NCBI GenBank assembly: GCA_002373505.1
Contig: DFKE01000014.1
Location: 257,396 to 321,395, forward strand
Length of the DNA stretch: 64,000 nt
From: Bacteroidales bacterium UBA3653
GTDB taxonomy: Bacteria > Bacteroidota > Bacteroidia > Bacteroidales > Paludibacteraceae
Reading direction: 5' to 3'
Both the position numbers and the translations under genes were made by a program. Below, in pieces: positions 1-8,278 of this stretch; the stretch's first letter is position 1; every line of letters starts with the position of its first letter. The notes beneath the pieces are model-generated. The model did not search any database and was not told where the DNA came from. It saw only the letters and a program-made list of their open reading frames with translations.

Positions 1-815
1 ACGCCCTCGTCGTCCCATCCGTGCTCGTCGTCACCGATAAGGAGACGTTTCGGGTCGGTGGAGAGAGTGGTCTTACCGGTACCGGAGAGACCGAAGAAGA
101 TAGCGGTGTTCTTACCCTCCATGTCGGTGTTCGCGGAGCAGTGCATCGAAGCGATGCCGCGGAGAGGGAGGTAGTAGTTCTGCATGGAGAACATACCTTT
201 CTTCATCTCGCCGCCGTACCAGGTGTTGATGATCACCTGCTCGCGGCTGGTGGTGTTGAATGCTACGCAGGTCTCGCTGTTCAGACCGAGCTCTTTGTAG
301 TTCTCCACTTTGGCTTTGGAAGCGTTGTAGATAACAAAGTTCGGCTCGAAGTTCTCCAACTCCTCTTCGGTCGGCTGGATGAACATGTTCTTTACGAAAT
401 GAGCCTGCCATGCTACCTCTACGATGAAGCGGACAGCCAGACGGGTCTCTTTGTTTGCGCCGCAGAAAGCATCTACTACGTACAGGTCTTTGTTGCTCAG
501 CTCCTTGATAGCCAGCTCTTTCACCTTTGCCCAAACGTCCTCGGACATCGGGTGGTTGTCGTTCTTGTAGCCCTCGGAGGTCCACCATACGTTGTTGTGG
601 CTCTGTGCGTCATCCACGATGTATTTGTCCTTAGGCGAACGGCCGGTATAGATACCGGTCATTACATTAACAGCACCGAGCTCGGTCAGCTGACCTTTGT
701 CATAACCGGTAAGTCCGGGCTTGGTCTCCTCTGCGAACAGATACTCGTAGGAGGGGTTGTGGGCGATCACACGTGCGCCCTGAATACCATACTTGGTAAG
801 ATCTAATTCTTTCAT
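1..815 (-). CDS. pckA: Phosphoenolpyruvate carboxykinase (ATP), 3' end outside window
   Basis: ATP-dependent PEP carboxykinase interconverts oxaloacetate + ATP with PEP + CO2 + ADP; in Bacteroidales it usually runs toward oxaloacetate in the succinate-forming branch. The visible 271 residues start MKELDLTKYGIQGARV, and contain the family signature around MTGIYTGRSPKDKYIV, the P-loop GLSGTGKTTLS at about residues 242-252, and the metal-binding stretch LIGDDEHGWDD at about 259-269, where the window ends. The ATG at 813-815 fits the family start. A promoter lies 57 bases upstream. The gene is truncated only by the window edge; no internal defect is seen. Identification is secure. Confidence 0.97.
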   Translation of the reverse strand, partial: MKELDLTKYGIQGARVIAHNPSYEYLFAEETKPGLTGYDKGQLTELGAVNVMTGIYTGRSPKDKYIVDDAQSHNNVWWTSEGYKNDNHPMSEDVWAKVKELAIKELSNKDLYVVDAFCGANKETRLAVRFIVEVAWQAHFVKNMFIQPTEEELENFEPNFVIYNASKAKVENYKELGLNSETCVAFNTTSREQVIINTWYGGEMKKGMFSMQNYYLPLRGIASMHCSANTDMEGKNTAIFFGLSGTGKTTLSTDPKRLLIGDDEHGWDDEG

Positions 816-871
816 AAGATATATATTTTGTTTGAAATTGTCTTTCGACTTTGCGCCTACTAAATCGGCTA

Positions 872-902
872 CAAAATTACAACATTTTTTGCAATTATGC
901 AA
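872..902 (-). promoter_or_regulatory. Bacteroidetes-type promoter of pckA
   Basis: On the minus strand, TTG (900-902) and TAATTTTG (872-879) are separated by 20 bp, matching the TTG / TAnnTTTG consensus of the Bacteroidetes primary sigma factor. The leader to the pckA ATG is about 50 nt. Confidence 0.7.
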
Positions 903-1005
903 ATACGCGGCATGTTTTTAAGAAAAATTCTTAAATTTGCTATTTTTGCTTGGCAATTTTGCATTCCATTTGGCAAATATGCAAATTTTGAACTTGGGAA
1001 ACTAC

Positions 1006-1149
1006 CTATGCAATAGCAGTGTAACGACCGCTAAACGAGTCGTAAATGACCCGTGAGTAAATTAGCACTCTATGTCGAGTTAGAGTTACGGAACAAGAAG
1101 ATAGCAAATAGCCGAGAAGAATACAATATGTCCATAGATGTTTTCTCAT
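1006..1149 (-). CDS. Very small lipoprotein (47 aa), unknown function
   Basis: The ORF encodes 47 residues beginning MRKHLWTYCILLGYLL, with a signal segment and a lipobox-like LLSSC at about residues 15-19, followed by a short basic and aromatic tail. A well-formed promoter (TTG, 20 bp, TACCTTTG) ends only 10 bp before the ATG, which is the main reason to believe the gene. No family is recognised. It lies between pckA and the divergent sua5 and would be co-directional with pckA. A longer ORF through this region (to 1317) runs across the sua5 promoter and is not credible. Confidence 0.5.
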   Translation of the reverse strand: MRKHLWTYCILLGYLLSSCSVTLTRHRVLIYSRVIYDSFSGRYTAIA

Positions 1150-1159
1150 AATCCGCGTG

Positions 1160-1190
1160 CAAAGGTACAAAGATTTTTTGAATCTCGCAA
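1160..1190 (-). promoter_or_regulatory. Promoter of the 47-aa lipoprotein
   Basis: Minus-strand TTG (1188-1190), 20 bp spacer, TACCTTTG (1160-1167). It is back-to-back with the sua5 promoter at 1208-1238. Confidence 0.65.
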
Positions 1191-1207
1191 GAAAATCGCT
1201 CAAAAAC

Positions 1208-1238
1208 TTGCGTATGTGCAATTTTTGTTGTACCTTTG
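1208..1238 (+). promoter_or_regulatory. Promoter of sua5 with almost no leader
   Basis: TTG (1208-1210), 20 bp spacer, TACCTTTG (1231-1238). The ATG at 1247 begins 9 bases after the -7 box, so the transcript would be leaderless or nearly so. The spacer words (GCGTATGTGCAATTTTTGT) recur at the ATPase (19698) and fRMsr (53260) promoters. Confidence 0.7.
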
Positions 1239-1246
1239 CAGGCGTT

Positions 1247-1879
1247 ATGGATTTTGGCAGATACGACAGAGAGGATTTGCAGGAAGCACTGCGGGTGCTC
1301 CGCGAAGGGGGCATCATAGTCTATCCGACGGATACAGTGTGGGGTATCGGTTGCGACGCGACCAACGAAGCGGCGGTAGCTAAGATATACGCCCTCAAGC
1401 AGCGCGAAGACAGCAAATCCATGCTCGTGCTCCTCGATTCGGCGGCAAAACTGGACTACTATGTCGATGTCCCGGAGACCGCGGAAATGCTCTTGGAAAC
1501 CTCTACCGCAGAGCAATCTCCCTCCCTTGAGGGGAGGGACGGGGAGGGGTTTGAAACTCAAAAGCCCCTGACGATCATCTATCCGAATGCGCGGCATCTG
1601 GCGCCGAACCTGATTGCGGAAGACGGGTCTATAGGTATCCGTATTACGAACGAGGCTTTCAGCAAGGCGCTCTGCGCGCAGTTGAAGCATCCTGTCGTCT
1701 CCACTTCGGCGAACATCAGCGGACATCCTACCGCGCATTTCTTCCATGAGATAGAAGAAGCCATCCTGAACGGCGCAGACTATGTCTGCCGTTTCCGCAG
1801 AGAGGATGAGACACCCCATGAACCCAGTTCCATCATCAAAGTGAACGCAGATAGCACATTCGTCATCATCAGAGAGTAA
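1247..1879 (+). CDS. L-threonylcarbamoyladenylate synthase (Sua5/YciO/YrdC)
   Basis: The 210-residue YrdC-fold enzyme makes threonylcarbamoyl-AMP from Thr, bicarbonate and ATP for the t6A37 modification of ANN-decoding tRNAs. Recognisable motifs are YPTDTVWGIGCDAT near residue 25, the KQREDSKSM substrate loop, PLTIIYPNA, GSIGIRITN and STSANISG. The start at 1247 is chosen because the promoter -7 box ends at 1238 and the longer ORF reads through it. Residues of about 90-103 (SPSLEGRDGEGF) are an in-frame copy of a GC-rich palindromic repeat between two conserved blocks that are contiguous in homologues I recall. The stop overlaps the next start by one base (TAATG), so the two genes are cotranscribed. 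Confidence 0.95.
   Translation: MDFGRYDREDLQEALRVLREGGIIVYPTDTVWGIGCDATNEAAVAKIYALKQREDSKSMLVLLDSAAKLDYYVDVPETAEMLLETSTAEQSPSLEGRDGEGFETQKPLTIIYPNARHLAPNLIAEDGSIGIRITNEAFSKALCAQLKHPVVSTSANISGHPTAHFFHEIEEAILNGADYVCRFRREDETPHEPSSIIKVNADSTFVIIRE
1518..1552 (+). repeat. GC-rich palindromic element, in frame in sua5
   Basis: Palindrome around CCTCCCTTGAGGGGAGG followed by GACGGGGAGGGG. Sense orientation, read as SPSLEGRDGEGF. Member 1 of a 12-copy family in this window. Confidence 0.85.
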
Positions 1880-3147
1880 TGGATTTACGTCGCAAGCAGC
1901 AAATATGGTACATCCTGGCGGACCTCATCAGCAGCGAACTGGTGTGGCTGTGTTTTCTGGGCTTCCGGTGGATGGTGTTTGAGGGTCGTATGGAACTGCT
2001 GGAGGATGTGCTCATTCCCGCCTTCGATTTCCGGCTTCCGCTGATAGCGTATCCTTTGGTCTGCCTCACGGTCTATTACCTCTCCGGCTATTACCTGCGT
2101 CCGTTCCAGAAACCGCTATGGCGCGAGTTCCTGAGGACTATTGTCTCTGCGGCTGTCATAGCGTTATTGTTTTTCTTTATCATCATCATCGACGATCCGA
2201 CGGAGAACTACAAGCACTATCTGGTGTCTCTCTCTGTCCTTTTCAGCTTGCAGTTCGTGCTGAGTTATATCCCTCGTCTGACGATCACTCTTCTCTCCCG
2301 CCGCCGTGGTGTTCTGCGCACGAAAACGGTTCATTCGATGGCAGAAGCGGAGCAACTGCATCCGGGGGAACAGGACGAAGTGATTATCGACCTGCCGGAC
2401 GGTTATACGGACCGCGAGTTATATGCGCTTATCGCGCGCCTGTACCCGCTCTCATGCGAGATCAGTATGGTTCCGCGCGTGTACGATATGTTAACGGGTG
2501 CGGCGCGTATCGGACATCTGGACCGGCCTTCGCTCGTCCGTATCACCGATTATCACATGACGGATGCCGAACTGTGTATCAAGCGGGCATTTGATATCGC
2601 CGTCTCAGCCGGAGGTCTGGTCCTGCTTTCGCCGCTGTTTGCCATCATCGCGCTGCAGATCAAGATTTCATCCCGGGGCCCTGTCTTCTATTCCCAGGAG
2701 CGTATCGGCCGTTACGGTCTGCCCTTCCGGATCCATAAGTTCCGCACGATGATCGAGCACGCCGAGGAAGGGACGCCGCAGCTGACCCGAGATGACGATC
2801 CACGTATCACCAAGATCGGACACTGGCTCCGCAAATACCGTCTGGACGAACTGCCGCAACTATGGAACATCCTATGCGGAGAGATGTCTGTCGTCGGACC
2901 GCGGCCCGAACGCCAGTATTTCATTAACCGTATCATGAAGGAGGCTCCGTATTACTGCCTGCTGTACAAAGTGCGTCCGGGACTCACCTCATGGGGACCG
3001 ATACGCGTTGGCTATACCGATACGGTGGAGAAGATGATCGAGCGCCTCAATGCGGATATCGTCTATATAGAAAACATGTCCCTTCTCCTGGACCTCAAGA
3101 TCCTCTTCTTCACGATAGGCGTGATAATCGGAGGAAAAGGAAAATAA
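1879..3147 (+). CDS. Polyprenyl-phosphate sugar-1-phosphate transferase (PGT family)
   Basis: The 422-residue protein has about four N-terminal membrane helices (residues ~12-130), a soluble linker and a C-terminal bacterial sugar transferase domain (~230-420). The latter shows KRAFDIAVSAGGLVLL, the KFRTM motif, DELPQLWNIL and VVGPRPE, all typical of WcaJ/WbaP-like polyisoprenyl-phosphate hexose-1-phosphate transferases. These enzymes begin assembly of an exopolysaccharide or O-antigen-like glycan on undecaprenyl phosphate at the inner membrane. The sugar donor cannot be read from sequence. It overlaps sua5 by one base. It could serve a glycan separate from the synthase-exporter at 56787. Confidence 0.92.
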   Translation: MDLRRKQQIWYILADLISSELVWLCFLGFRWMVFEGRMELLEDVLIPAFDFRLPLIAYPLVCLTVYYLSGYYLRPFQKPLWREFLRTIVSAAVIALLFFFIIIIDDPTENYKHYLVSLSVLFSLQFVLSYIPRLTITLLSRRRGVLRTKTVHSMAEAEQLHPGEQDEVIIDLPDGYTDRELYALIARLYPLSCEISMVPRVYDMLTGAARIGHLDRPSLVRITDYHMTDAELCIKRAFDIAVSAGGLVLLSPLFAIIALQIKISSRGPVFYSQERIGRYGLPFRIHKFRTMIEHAEEGTPQLTRDDDPRITKIGHWLRKYRLDELPQLWNILCGEMSVVGPRPERQYFINRIMKEAPYYCLLYKVRPGLTSWGPIRVGYTDTVEKMIERLNADIVYIENMSLLLDLKILFFTIGVIIGGKGK

Positions 3148-3153
3148 CCGCTT

Positions 3154-3309
3154 ATGAACTACGACGAAAACATAAAAAAAGCCGAGGCTATAATAGCCCG
3201 GCTCGAAGCCTCCGAAGCAATCAGCATGGAGGAGTACAAACGCCTGGCGGCAGAGGCTACGGCGTTGCTGAAGGCATGCAAGGAAGAGCTCACCCAAACA
3301 CGCATCTGA
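3154..3309 (+). CDS. xseB: Exodeoxyribonuclease VII small subunit
   Basis: A 51-residue ORF starting MNYDENIKKAEAIIARLE that carries the helical-hairpin pattern of XseB (EAIIARLEASEAISMEEY, then an acidic/basic second helix ending EELTQTRI). XseB binds XseA to form exonuclease VII, which degrades single-stranded DNA. It lies 6 bases after the sugar transferase stop and is followed by a bidirectional terminator. xseA is not in the window. The length and two-helix pattern fit; short length limits certainty. Confidence 0.8.
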   Translation: MNYDENIKKAEAIIARLEASEAISMEEYKRLAAEATALLKACKEELTQTRI

Positions 3310-3363
3310 TCTTGCTCTGTATATATACAAGAAAAAGCGAAGATTAATCGTGCTTAAGCAAAG

Positions 3364-3389
3364 AAAAAGCGCACAAAAATGCGCTTTTT
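3364..3389. terminator. Bidirectional intrinsic terminator
   Basis: A perfect 10-bp stem (AAAAAGCGCA / TGCGCTTTTT) with a 6-base loop sits between convergent xseB and the beta-helix gene, so it can end transcription from both sides. Confidence 0.8.
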
Positions 3390-3413
3390 CTGTTCAAACA
3401 GCCTCAAAGGAGG

Positions 3414-4898
3414 TCAAAATTTCTGTGCTCCGTAGCCGGCTTTGGCACCGAAGAGTTGCAGCGCTTTGCCGAAGTTATAGCGGTTGCCGTACATCGAGAC
3501 GCGGATGGTCTCCGAGCCCTGCATGTTCATGCCGAGGGCGTTGCGGAACTGGTTCGCTGCCGAGTTGCGGTCGAACGAACTGCTGCTCACCACCTTGAGC
3601 GTAGCAAAACCCTTCAGGTAATCCTGATCGAGCGCCTTGATGAACGAGTCGCCCTCTTTGAGCTCGAAATTGCCCTCCACTTTCGGAATGATACTCTCGT
3701 CGAGGTCCTCGAACTGCGCCACTTTGACGTTGGTCCATTTGCCGCCGCCGGTAGGAGGCAGCTGCAGGTCGGCTGCGTTCATGAAGAACGCGTTGTCGTA
3801 GATGTTCGTCACGCGCTTCGCCTCGATAGGCTTGTCCGGTCCGCTCAGGACGTGGGTCCGAGCAATAGCCGCCATGTTGTTGCAGGCGAAGATATTATGG
3901 TGGATATCGCAATTGATCTTCGTCATGCACTCGTAGCCGTAGCCCATATCCGCCATCTCTTTGTCGCGGCACCACGAGAAAGCTACCGTGTTGTGGTGGA
4001 AATTGACGTGGCATGCCTCGCCGTTCTTGTCCCCGCCGTCGATACGGCAGGCGCCATAGCGGTTGGAGATGAACACGTTATTGCATATCTCCACCTCGCC
4101 GCAGCGGCTGCCGAACTGGAGCGCGAAATAGACTCCGTTGGCGAAGACGCAGTTGCGGATGATCACATTGCCGGCTATCCAGCCGTCGGAATGGAAAATC
4201 TGGTGTTCCACCTGAGGCGGGATTGCATCCTCGATACGCCCGGTCTCAAACGCTTTCGACGGGCAGCCGAACTTCGGGTCCGACGGATCTGCAGGCTTAT
4301 AGACGTTCTCGAATCCGAGGTTGATGAAGATTCCGTCGATGACGAGCGTGCCTTTGGGCTTCTTCGCCATCACGTCGTCCAGCGCACGGTTGGTATGAAT
4401 GACACCTTTCGAGCCGTTCGAGCCCAGCTGCTCCTGCGTCGGCTCCATCTTTGTGATGTATTTCAGCGGGTTGCGCTCCGTGAAAGAGGCGTTCCAGCCG
4501 CCTTCCAGCGTGACGAAATTATATATCTCCACATAGCCGGAGTTCATGTATCCGAGGTAGTTGCCCTCGGCGATACGGATGACGGCTCCGTTCTCCCCGT
4601 TGTCGCGAATGAGGTTCAGAACTGCCTGCAGGTCTTTCTTCGCTTTGTCCGGAGACTTGCCGTCCGCGCGTGCGGAACCCGCAGCAGACACGTAATAGAC
4701 TACGCCTTGACCTTTGACAGCCTCTTCCTCGGCTTTCTTCTCTGCCTCTTTCTTTTCTTTCTCGATTTCGTTTTTCTTCGCACCTTGCTCGATAGCGCCT
4801 TTGATGCGACCGAAGTTACCTCCGAACTGGGCATACGACGGTACTGCCATTAGCACGCATAGCAGCCATGCCATGACCTGAAATGAATACTTTTTCAT
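3414..4898 (-). CDS. Secreted right-handed beta-helix repeat protein
   Basis: The 494-residue protein has a signal peptide (cleavage after about residue 23, SYA-QF), a highly charged coiled-coil segment (~36-60, EKEKKEAEKKAEEE) and then a long parallel beta-helix pattern (~70-470) with repeated rungs such as VIRNCVFANGVYFALQFG, VEICNNVFISNRYG and CHVNFHHNTVAF. Folds of this kind occur in polysaccharide lyases and surface adhesins; no catalytic signature was recognised. The protein lacks the KVLR(N/D)G tail found in neighbours. It is first in a long minus-strand run of exported proteins. Function unknown. Confidence 0.85.
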   Translation of the reverse strand: MKKYSFQVMAWLLCVLMAVPSYAQFGGNFGRIKGAIEQGAKKNEIEKEKKEAEKKAEEEAVKGQGVVYYVSAAGSARADGKSPDKAKKDLQAVLNLIRDNGENGAVIRIAEGNYLGYMNSGYVEIYNFVTLEGGWNASFTERNPLKYITKMEPTQEQLGSNGSKGVIHTNRALDDVMAKKPKGTLVIDGIFINLGFENVYKPADPSDPKFGCPSKAFETGRIEDAIPPQVEHQIFHSDGWIAGNVIIRNCVFANGVYFALQFGSRCGEVEICNNVFISNRYGACRIDGGDKNGEACHVNFHHNTVAFSWCRDKEMADMGYGYECMTKINCDIHHNIFACNNMAAIARTHVLSGPDKPIEAKRVTNIYDNAFFMNAADLQLPPTGGGKWTNVKVAQFEDLDESIIPKVEGNFELKEGDSFIKALDQDYLKGFATLKVVSSSSFDRNSAANQFRNALGMNMQGSETIRVSMYGNRYNFGKALQLFGAKAGYGAQKF

Positions 4899-4922
4899 AC
4901 TGATAAATGATTGGGGTTAATA

Positions 4923-6215
4923 TTATTCGGCTTTCGCGCCTCGTACATCGTACATCTGTCCTTCGTACATCAAATAGAGCTGGCCGTTGCGGAGGAGCTT
5001 ATACCCCCTCTCCGTCTCTCCCTTCAGGGAAGAGGGACTCTCTATGCCTTCGTTGACGGGGCGGAAGACGGCTTTGAAATGGAAGACATGGATTTCCTCG
5101 TAGCCGTGCATCTTTCTCCAGATTTCCAAGTCCTCGGGGGTGAGTGTCGCGGTAGGCTGAGTCAGTTTCTCTATTGTCCGGGTTATTGCGTGAACACCTT
5201 CTATGTCCAGTCCTTGCGCGACCATCTCGTCATCCGTCAGGTCTTTGTATTCATTGTATATATCCAGCCACCATTTCGTCACGAGCAGATCCGTTGCAAA
5301 TTCCGGGTTCTCCGGATCTATGTCAGCGGGGTCGATCCACATGACGAACTTATATCCGGGATCGGCAACAGCGGTCATGGTGAACTGCACGTCTTGTATC
5401 TCCGCGAGGGTGAACTCATACTTGCCGGAGATGGAGGCATAGCCCTTGTCGGGATCGGCGCTGACGCGGACGAGGTAAGGCTCCGCCGCATAGCGTGAGA
5501 CATAGCCGCCCTTGATCTGTGCGTTCTTGTTGTAGCGGCTCAGATGGCCCGTGATATAGACCTCATCGCCCACCTCTATCGGCATATAGTCTCCGTTGAT
5601 ATTCTTGATGTTTTGGCACTCCCATGCCTGGAAGTAGTATCCCGTACCTTTTTCATCGGCGATATAGACGCTCTGGATGCCGTTTGCCGCGTCAATGGTA
5701 ATGACGTCATTGGCAAATCCGTGTACGACATAGACCTCTTCGGTCGGCGTGTCGTGGTAGGGCAGACTCAGGCATATCGCCTCCGCTTGGGCAGCGGTGA
5801 GCAGCGCGCCGTATTCGGGCAGGTTGAGGTCGGGCACCACTTCGCTGATGGGCTGCACGGTAAAGCCGGCTTTTGTCTCAGCTACATCGCCGTACATCTG
5901 CAAGGTAGCATCAACGATGCGTACGAAGGAGCCGATACCGATGGTATGGTCCACTCCCACGACGCGCCACGCCTCGAAGACGGGTGCGCCACCCGGCTGG
6001 TCAGACATCATAAACGACTGGTTTTCATAACTGGAGGTCTTGCAGTAGATATCCACGGTGGATACCACATACCCCTCGATGCAATAACTGCCCGGATCGC
6101 TGGCAGCAGCTTTCGCTGCCGCCTGGGACGGGGTGATAACACTCTCGCACGAAGCGTAAGCCTGCATCGCAATAAACATGCAAGCCATCGAAAAAAGAAT
6201 AGTTAGTTTTTTCAT
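4923..6215 (-). CDS. Secreted protein with two OB-like domains and conserved secretion tail
   Basis: The 430-residue protein has a signal peptide (cleavage near AYA-SC, residue 22). Two stretches (about 30-125 and 140-245) resemble the OB-fold domains found in Bacteroidetes surface proteins (IEGYVVST..., FVRIVDATLQMYG; VVHGFANDVITI..., GDEVYITGHLSRY). About 250-370 looks like an InlB-type repeat (GYASISGKYEF, VADPGYKFVMWID). The C-terminus GIESPSS...YKLLRNGQLYLMYEG matches a tail shared with four other secreted proteins here and may be a sorting signal. The tail linker is a GC palindrome copy, and the final residues are encoded by a TCGTACA repeat. Confidence 0.8.
   Translation of the reverse strand: MKKLTILFSMACMFIAMQAYASCESVITPSQAAAKAAASDPGSYCIEGYVVSTVDIYCKTSSYENQSFMMSDQPGGAPVFEAWRVVGVDHTIGIGSFVRIVDATLQMYGDVAETKAGFTVQPISEVVPDLNLPEYGALLTAAQAEAICLSLPYHDTPTEEVYVVHGFANDVITIDAANGIQSVYIADEKGTGYYFQAWECQNIKNINGDYMPIEVGDEVYITGHLSRYNKNAQIKGGYVSRYAAEPYLVRVSADPDKGYASISGKYEFTLAEIQDVQFTMTAVADPGYKFVMWIDPADIDPENPEFATDLLVTKWWLDIYNEYKDLTDDEMVAQGLDIEGVHAITRTIEKLTQPTATLTPEDLEIWRKMHGYEEIHVFHFKAVFRPVNEGIESPSSLKGETERGYKLLRNGQLYLMYEGQMYDVRGAKAE
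4941..4977 (-). repeat. TCGTACA period-7 array inside a coding tail
   Basis: Units read TCGTACA, TCGTACA, TCTGTCCT, TCGTACA, TCAAATA. They encode part of the C-terminal tail (LMYEGQMYDVRG). The same unit order recurs at 52757-52780. Confidence 0.7.
5003..5040 (-). repeat. GC-rich palindromic element in a secretion-tail linker
   Basis: Sense orientation relative to the gene, with core CTTCCCTGAAGGGAGAGAC. It reads SPSSLKGETERGY, parallel to the peptide in sua5. Confidence 0.75.
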
Positions 6216-6238
6216 AATCGTATAATTTTATGGGTTGG

Positions 6239-8218
6239 TTAATTTATATCCTGTACGAGTCGGACGGAGCAGCCGTCATCGCGTACTGAGTTAGTCGGGA
6301 AAATGCTTATCTCCGTTGCGGAAGACGAGAACATCAATTGTTTGGCGTACAGATTAGTAGGAGTGTCGAATCCGGAGGTAGAAGTCCAATAACAGCCCGT
6401 CGTAGAGACGTATTTCACTTCTCCGTTCAGGCGGTCACCAGCAGCAGGAAGGAATACCGCACCCTTGGCTTCCATCTCTTGCCATTGCTCCAAGGTGTAG
6501 TTGTTGGTCTCCAGAACCTCCTTCATCACTATATAATTGCCTGCCACAAAAGTGCCTGCAATGAATACTAACTCGGAGGAGAAGACCCAGTCATCCGGCA
6601 AGAGCACTAATCCAAGCACTCCATTGACTTTCGCCATTCCGAAAAGGAACATCGTGGTACCGCTTTTTTTGCGTTGCATCAGATATTCCAGTTCGTCCAC
6701 AGTCAATGTACGCCAGCTATGAGCGCCATATACGGTATTGCCATAACGAATCGAATTCACGCCCCAGTCGGTAAAGGAGGTGTAGTCGTGATCATCGACG
6801 GAAGCGAAAGTGGGGTTATATCCCGTTCCCCATCCAAAGAGATCAATCCAGCCGGAATAGGCAGAAGAAATATTGACATTCTCCGCCCCGATATAGTCAT
6901 ATTGATGAGGAGCAAACCGGTATGCAGCGGAAGACGCCCGGTATTGCAGGTTGCCCGGAGCAAAATAGACTTGTTTTGTCTCGCTGACGGAGAAAGGTCT
7001 CATGACATACGTACCCTCGGGTTCGGGCTCTTTTCCGGCGCGCTTGATATTGATACGTGTCTGCTCGTTGCCAAAGGAAGTGCGGATGATGATGTAGCCG
7101 GTGTTTTCGCGTTCGTCGGTGGCAGGGTTGACAGACACGACGATGGTAGAATACCCATCGCCGGAGGTAGAGGAGAGAGAGAAGAAATTACCGGACGTGG
7201 TGGCCGTCCAGGGATAGTTGGACTTGACAGCTACCGGGAAGTGTCCTCCTTCGGCAGGCGCATTGATCGCGATAGGCGCTACGGTCAGATCCGCTGCCGC
7301 TTTGCCTTTGCGGGAAACGGCTACTTGGGTTACGACGGGTTTGTAGTTATCCGAACGGTCTTCCTCGATGGTCAGGATACCGGAAACAGCATCCATTGAG
7401 GTCGCTTCTTCAATAGAGAAGGAGAACGAGCCGTTGCCGTCGCCGTCTTGCGAACCGGAGAGGGTCAGCCAATCCATATCCCAGGTCTTATAGACACGCC
7501 ACTTGGCGTTGGAGGATACATTGACGGTAAACGAACCACCGTTCTCGGGAGCGGTTATCTCCGTCGGGTCAACCGAGAGGGACGTAGCCTCCGTACTGCC
7601 GCGGGTGATTATTACTTCCTGTTTCCCGGCAGCTTCGCCTTCGCCGTATGGGGCGATGGTGATGGTAGCTGTTGTCTCTTCAGGTGTCGTAGCCGGCGAG
7701 ACGGTGACGGTGATGTTGTCGTTGTTAACCGAGACTCCTTTGTTCACTTTCGCCCAGCCGGTATTGGAAGAGGCGGACCACTTGATATTGCTCTCCACCT
7801 GCACGGTATAGGTACCGCCCTCCTTCGGCGTGTTGAGTGCCTTTTCGGAAACGACCCGCAGATAAGGAGCCGCTTTCGCTGCACGGCTCACAGGCATCTC
7901 CACTTTCTCCTCGCCGGAAGTGAAAGTGATGACACCTTTGGTCTCTGCAGACTCTTTGTTGGGAGAGATCTTGATACGTACCTCGGTTGTGCCTTTCTCG
8001 CCGGAGGTAGGTGTTACACGGATCCAGCTCTCGTTGGTGGTAGCCGACCATGCGCCATTAGGCGAGGTCAGGGTGAGCGTGTAGTCACCACCCGCATCGG
8101 GGCAGGTGATTAACTCCGGGTTGACGGACAGAGTCTTTGAAGAAGGCTCGTTCTTGTCCTTACAGCCGGCTGCAAACAGCATCAGCGCCGGCAGCACAAA
8201 AAGAAATAGTTTTTTCAT
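6239..8218 (-). CDS. BACON-repeat lipoprotein A1 with FISUMP-like head
   Basis: The 659-residue lipoprotein has its lipobox at LFAAGC (Cys19). Four BACON domains follow (about 30-115, 117-208, 210-305, 308-400), each with the GG.(Y/F).V...SN..W motif. The last ~250 residues form a globular module: VYFAPGNLQY, DLFGWGTG, DWGVNS, WRTLTVDELEYL, LVLLPDDW, VFLPAAGDR, GCYWTSTS and a final SVRLVQD. This resembles FISUMP/C-type-lectin-like heads. BACON domains often bind glycans or mucin, so a surface adhesin is a reasonable inference. Paralogues are at 10908 and 20335. It pairs with the B-type gene 8279. Confidence 0.88.
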   Translation of the reverse strand: MKKLFLFVLPALMLFAAGCKDKNEPSSKTLSVNPELITCPDAGGDYTLTLTSPNGAWSATTNESWIRVTPTSGEKGTTEVRIKISPNKESAETKGVITFTSGEEKVEMPVSRAAKAAPYLRVVSEKALNTPKEGGTYTVQVESNIKWSASSNTGWAKVNKGVSVNNDNITVTVSPATTPEETTATITIAPYGEGEAAGKQEVIITRGSTEATSLSVDPTEITAPENGGSFTVNVSSNAKWRVYKTWDMDWLTLSGSQDGDGNGSFSFSIEEATSMDAVSGILTIEEDRSDNYKPVVTQVAVSRKGKAAADLTVAPIAINAPAEGGHFPVAVKSNYPWTATTSGNFFSLSSTSGDGYSTIVVSVNPATDERENTGYIIIRTSFGNEQTRINIKRAGKEPEPEGTYVMRPFSVSETKQVYFAPGNLQYRASSAAYRFAPHQYDYIGAENVNISSAYSGWIDLFGWGTGYNPTFASVDDHDYTSFTDWGVNSIRYGNTVYGAHSWRTLTVDELEYLMQRKKSGTTMFLFGMAKVNGVLGLVLLPDDWVFSSELVFIAGTFVAGNYIVMKEVLETNNYTLEQWQEMEAKGAVFLPAAGDRLNGEVKYVSTTGCYWTSTSGFDTPTNLYAKQLMFSSSATEISIFPTNSVRDDGCSVRLVQDIN

Positions 8219-8240
8219 TTATATTTAGTAGTTTGTGTCT

Positions 8241-8275
8241 TGTAGCCATGCAGGGTAATCGGCCCTGCATAGCTG
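8241..8275. repeat. Post-stop hairpin family, copy H1
   Basis: GCCATGCAGGG / CCCTGCATAGC stem with loop TAATCGG, just downstream of the stop of gene 8279. It is identical to H2 at 13225. Poly-U is absent, so it is not a standard terminator. Confidence 0.7.
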
Positions 8276-8278
8276 AGT

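Noticed and set aside
1070..1819. 249-codon minus-strand ORF
   Set aside because: It is antisense to sua5, whose motifs are unmistakable.
3456..4853. 465-codon plus-strand ORF
   Set aside because: It is antisense to the beta-helix protein, which has a signal peptide and repeat structure; the plus frame is an arginine/valine-rich shadow.
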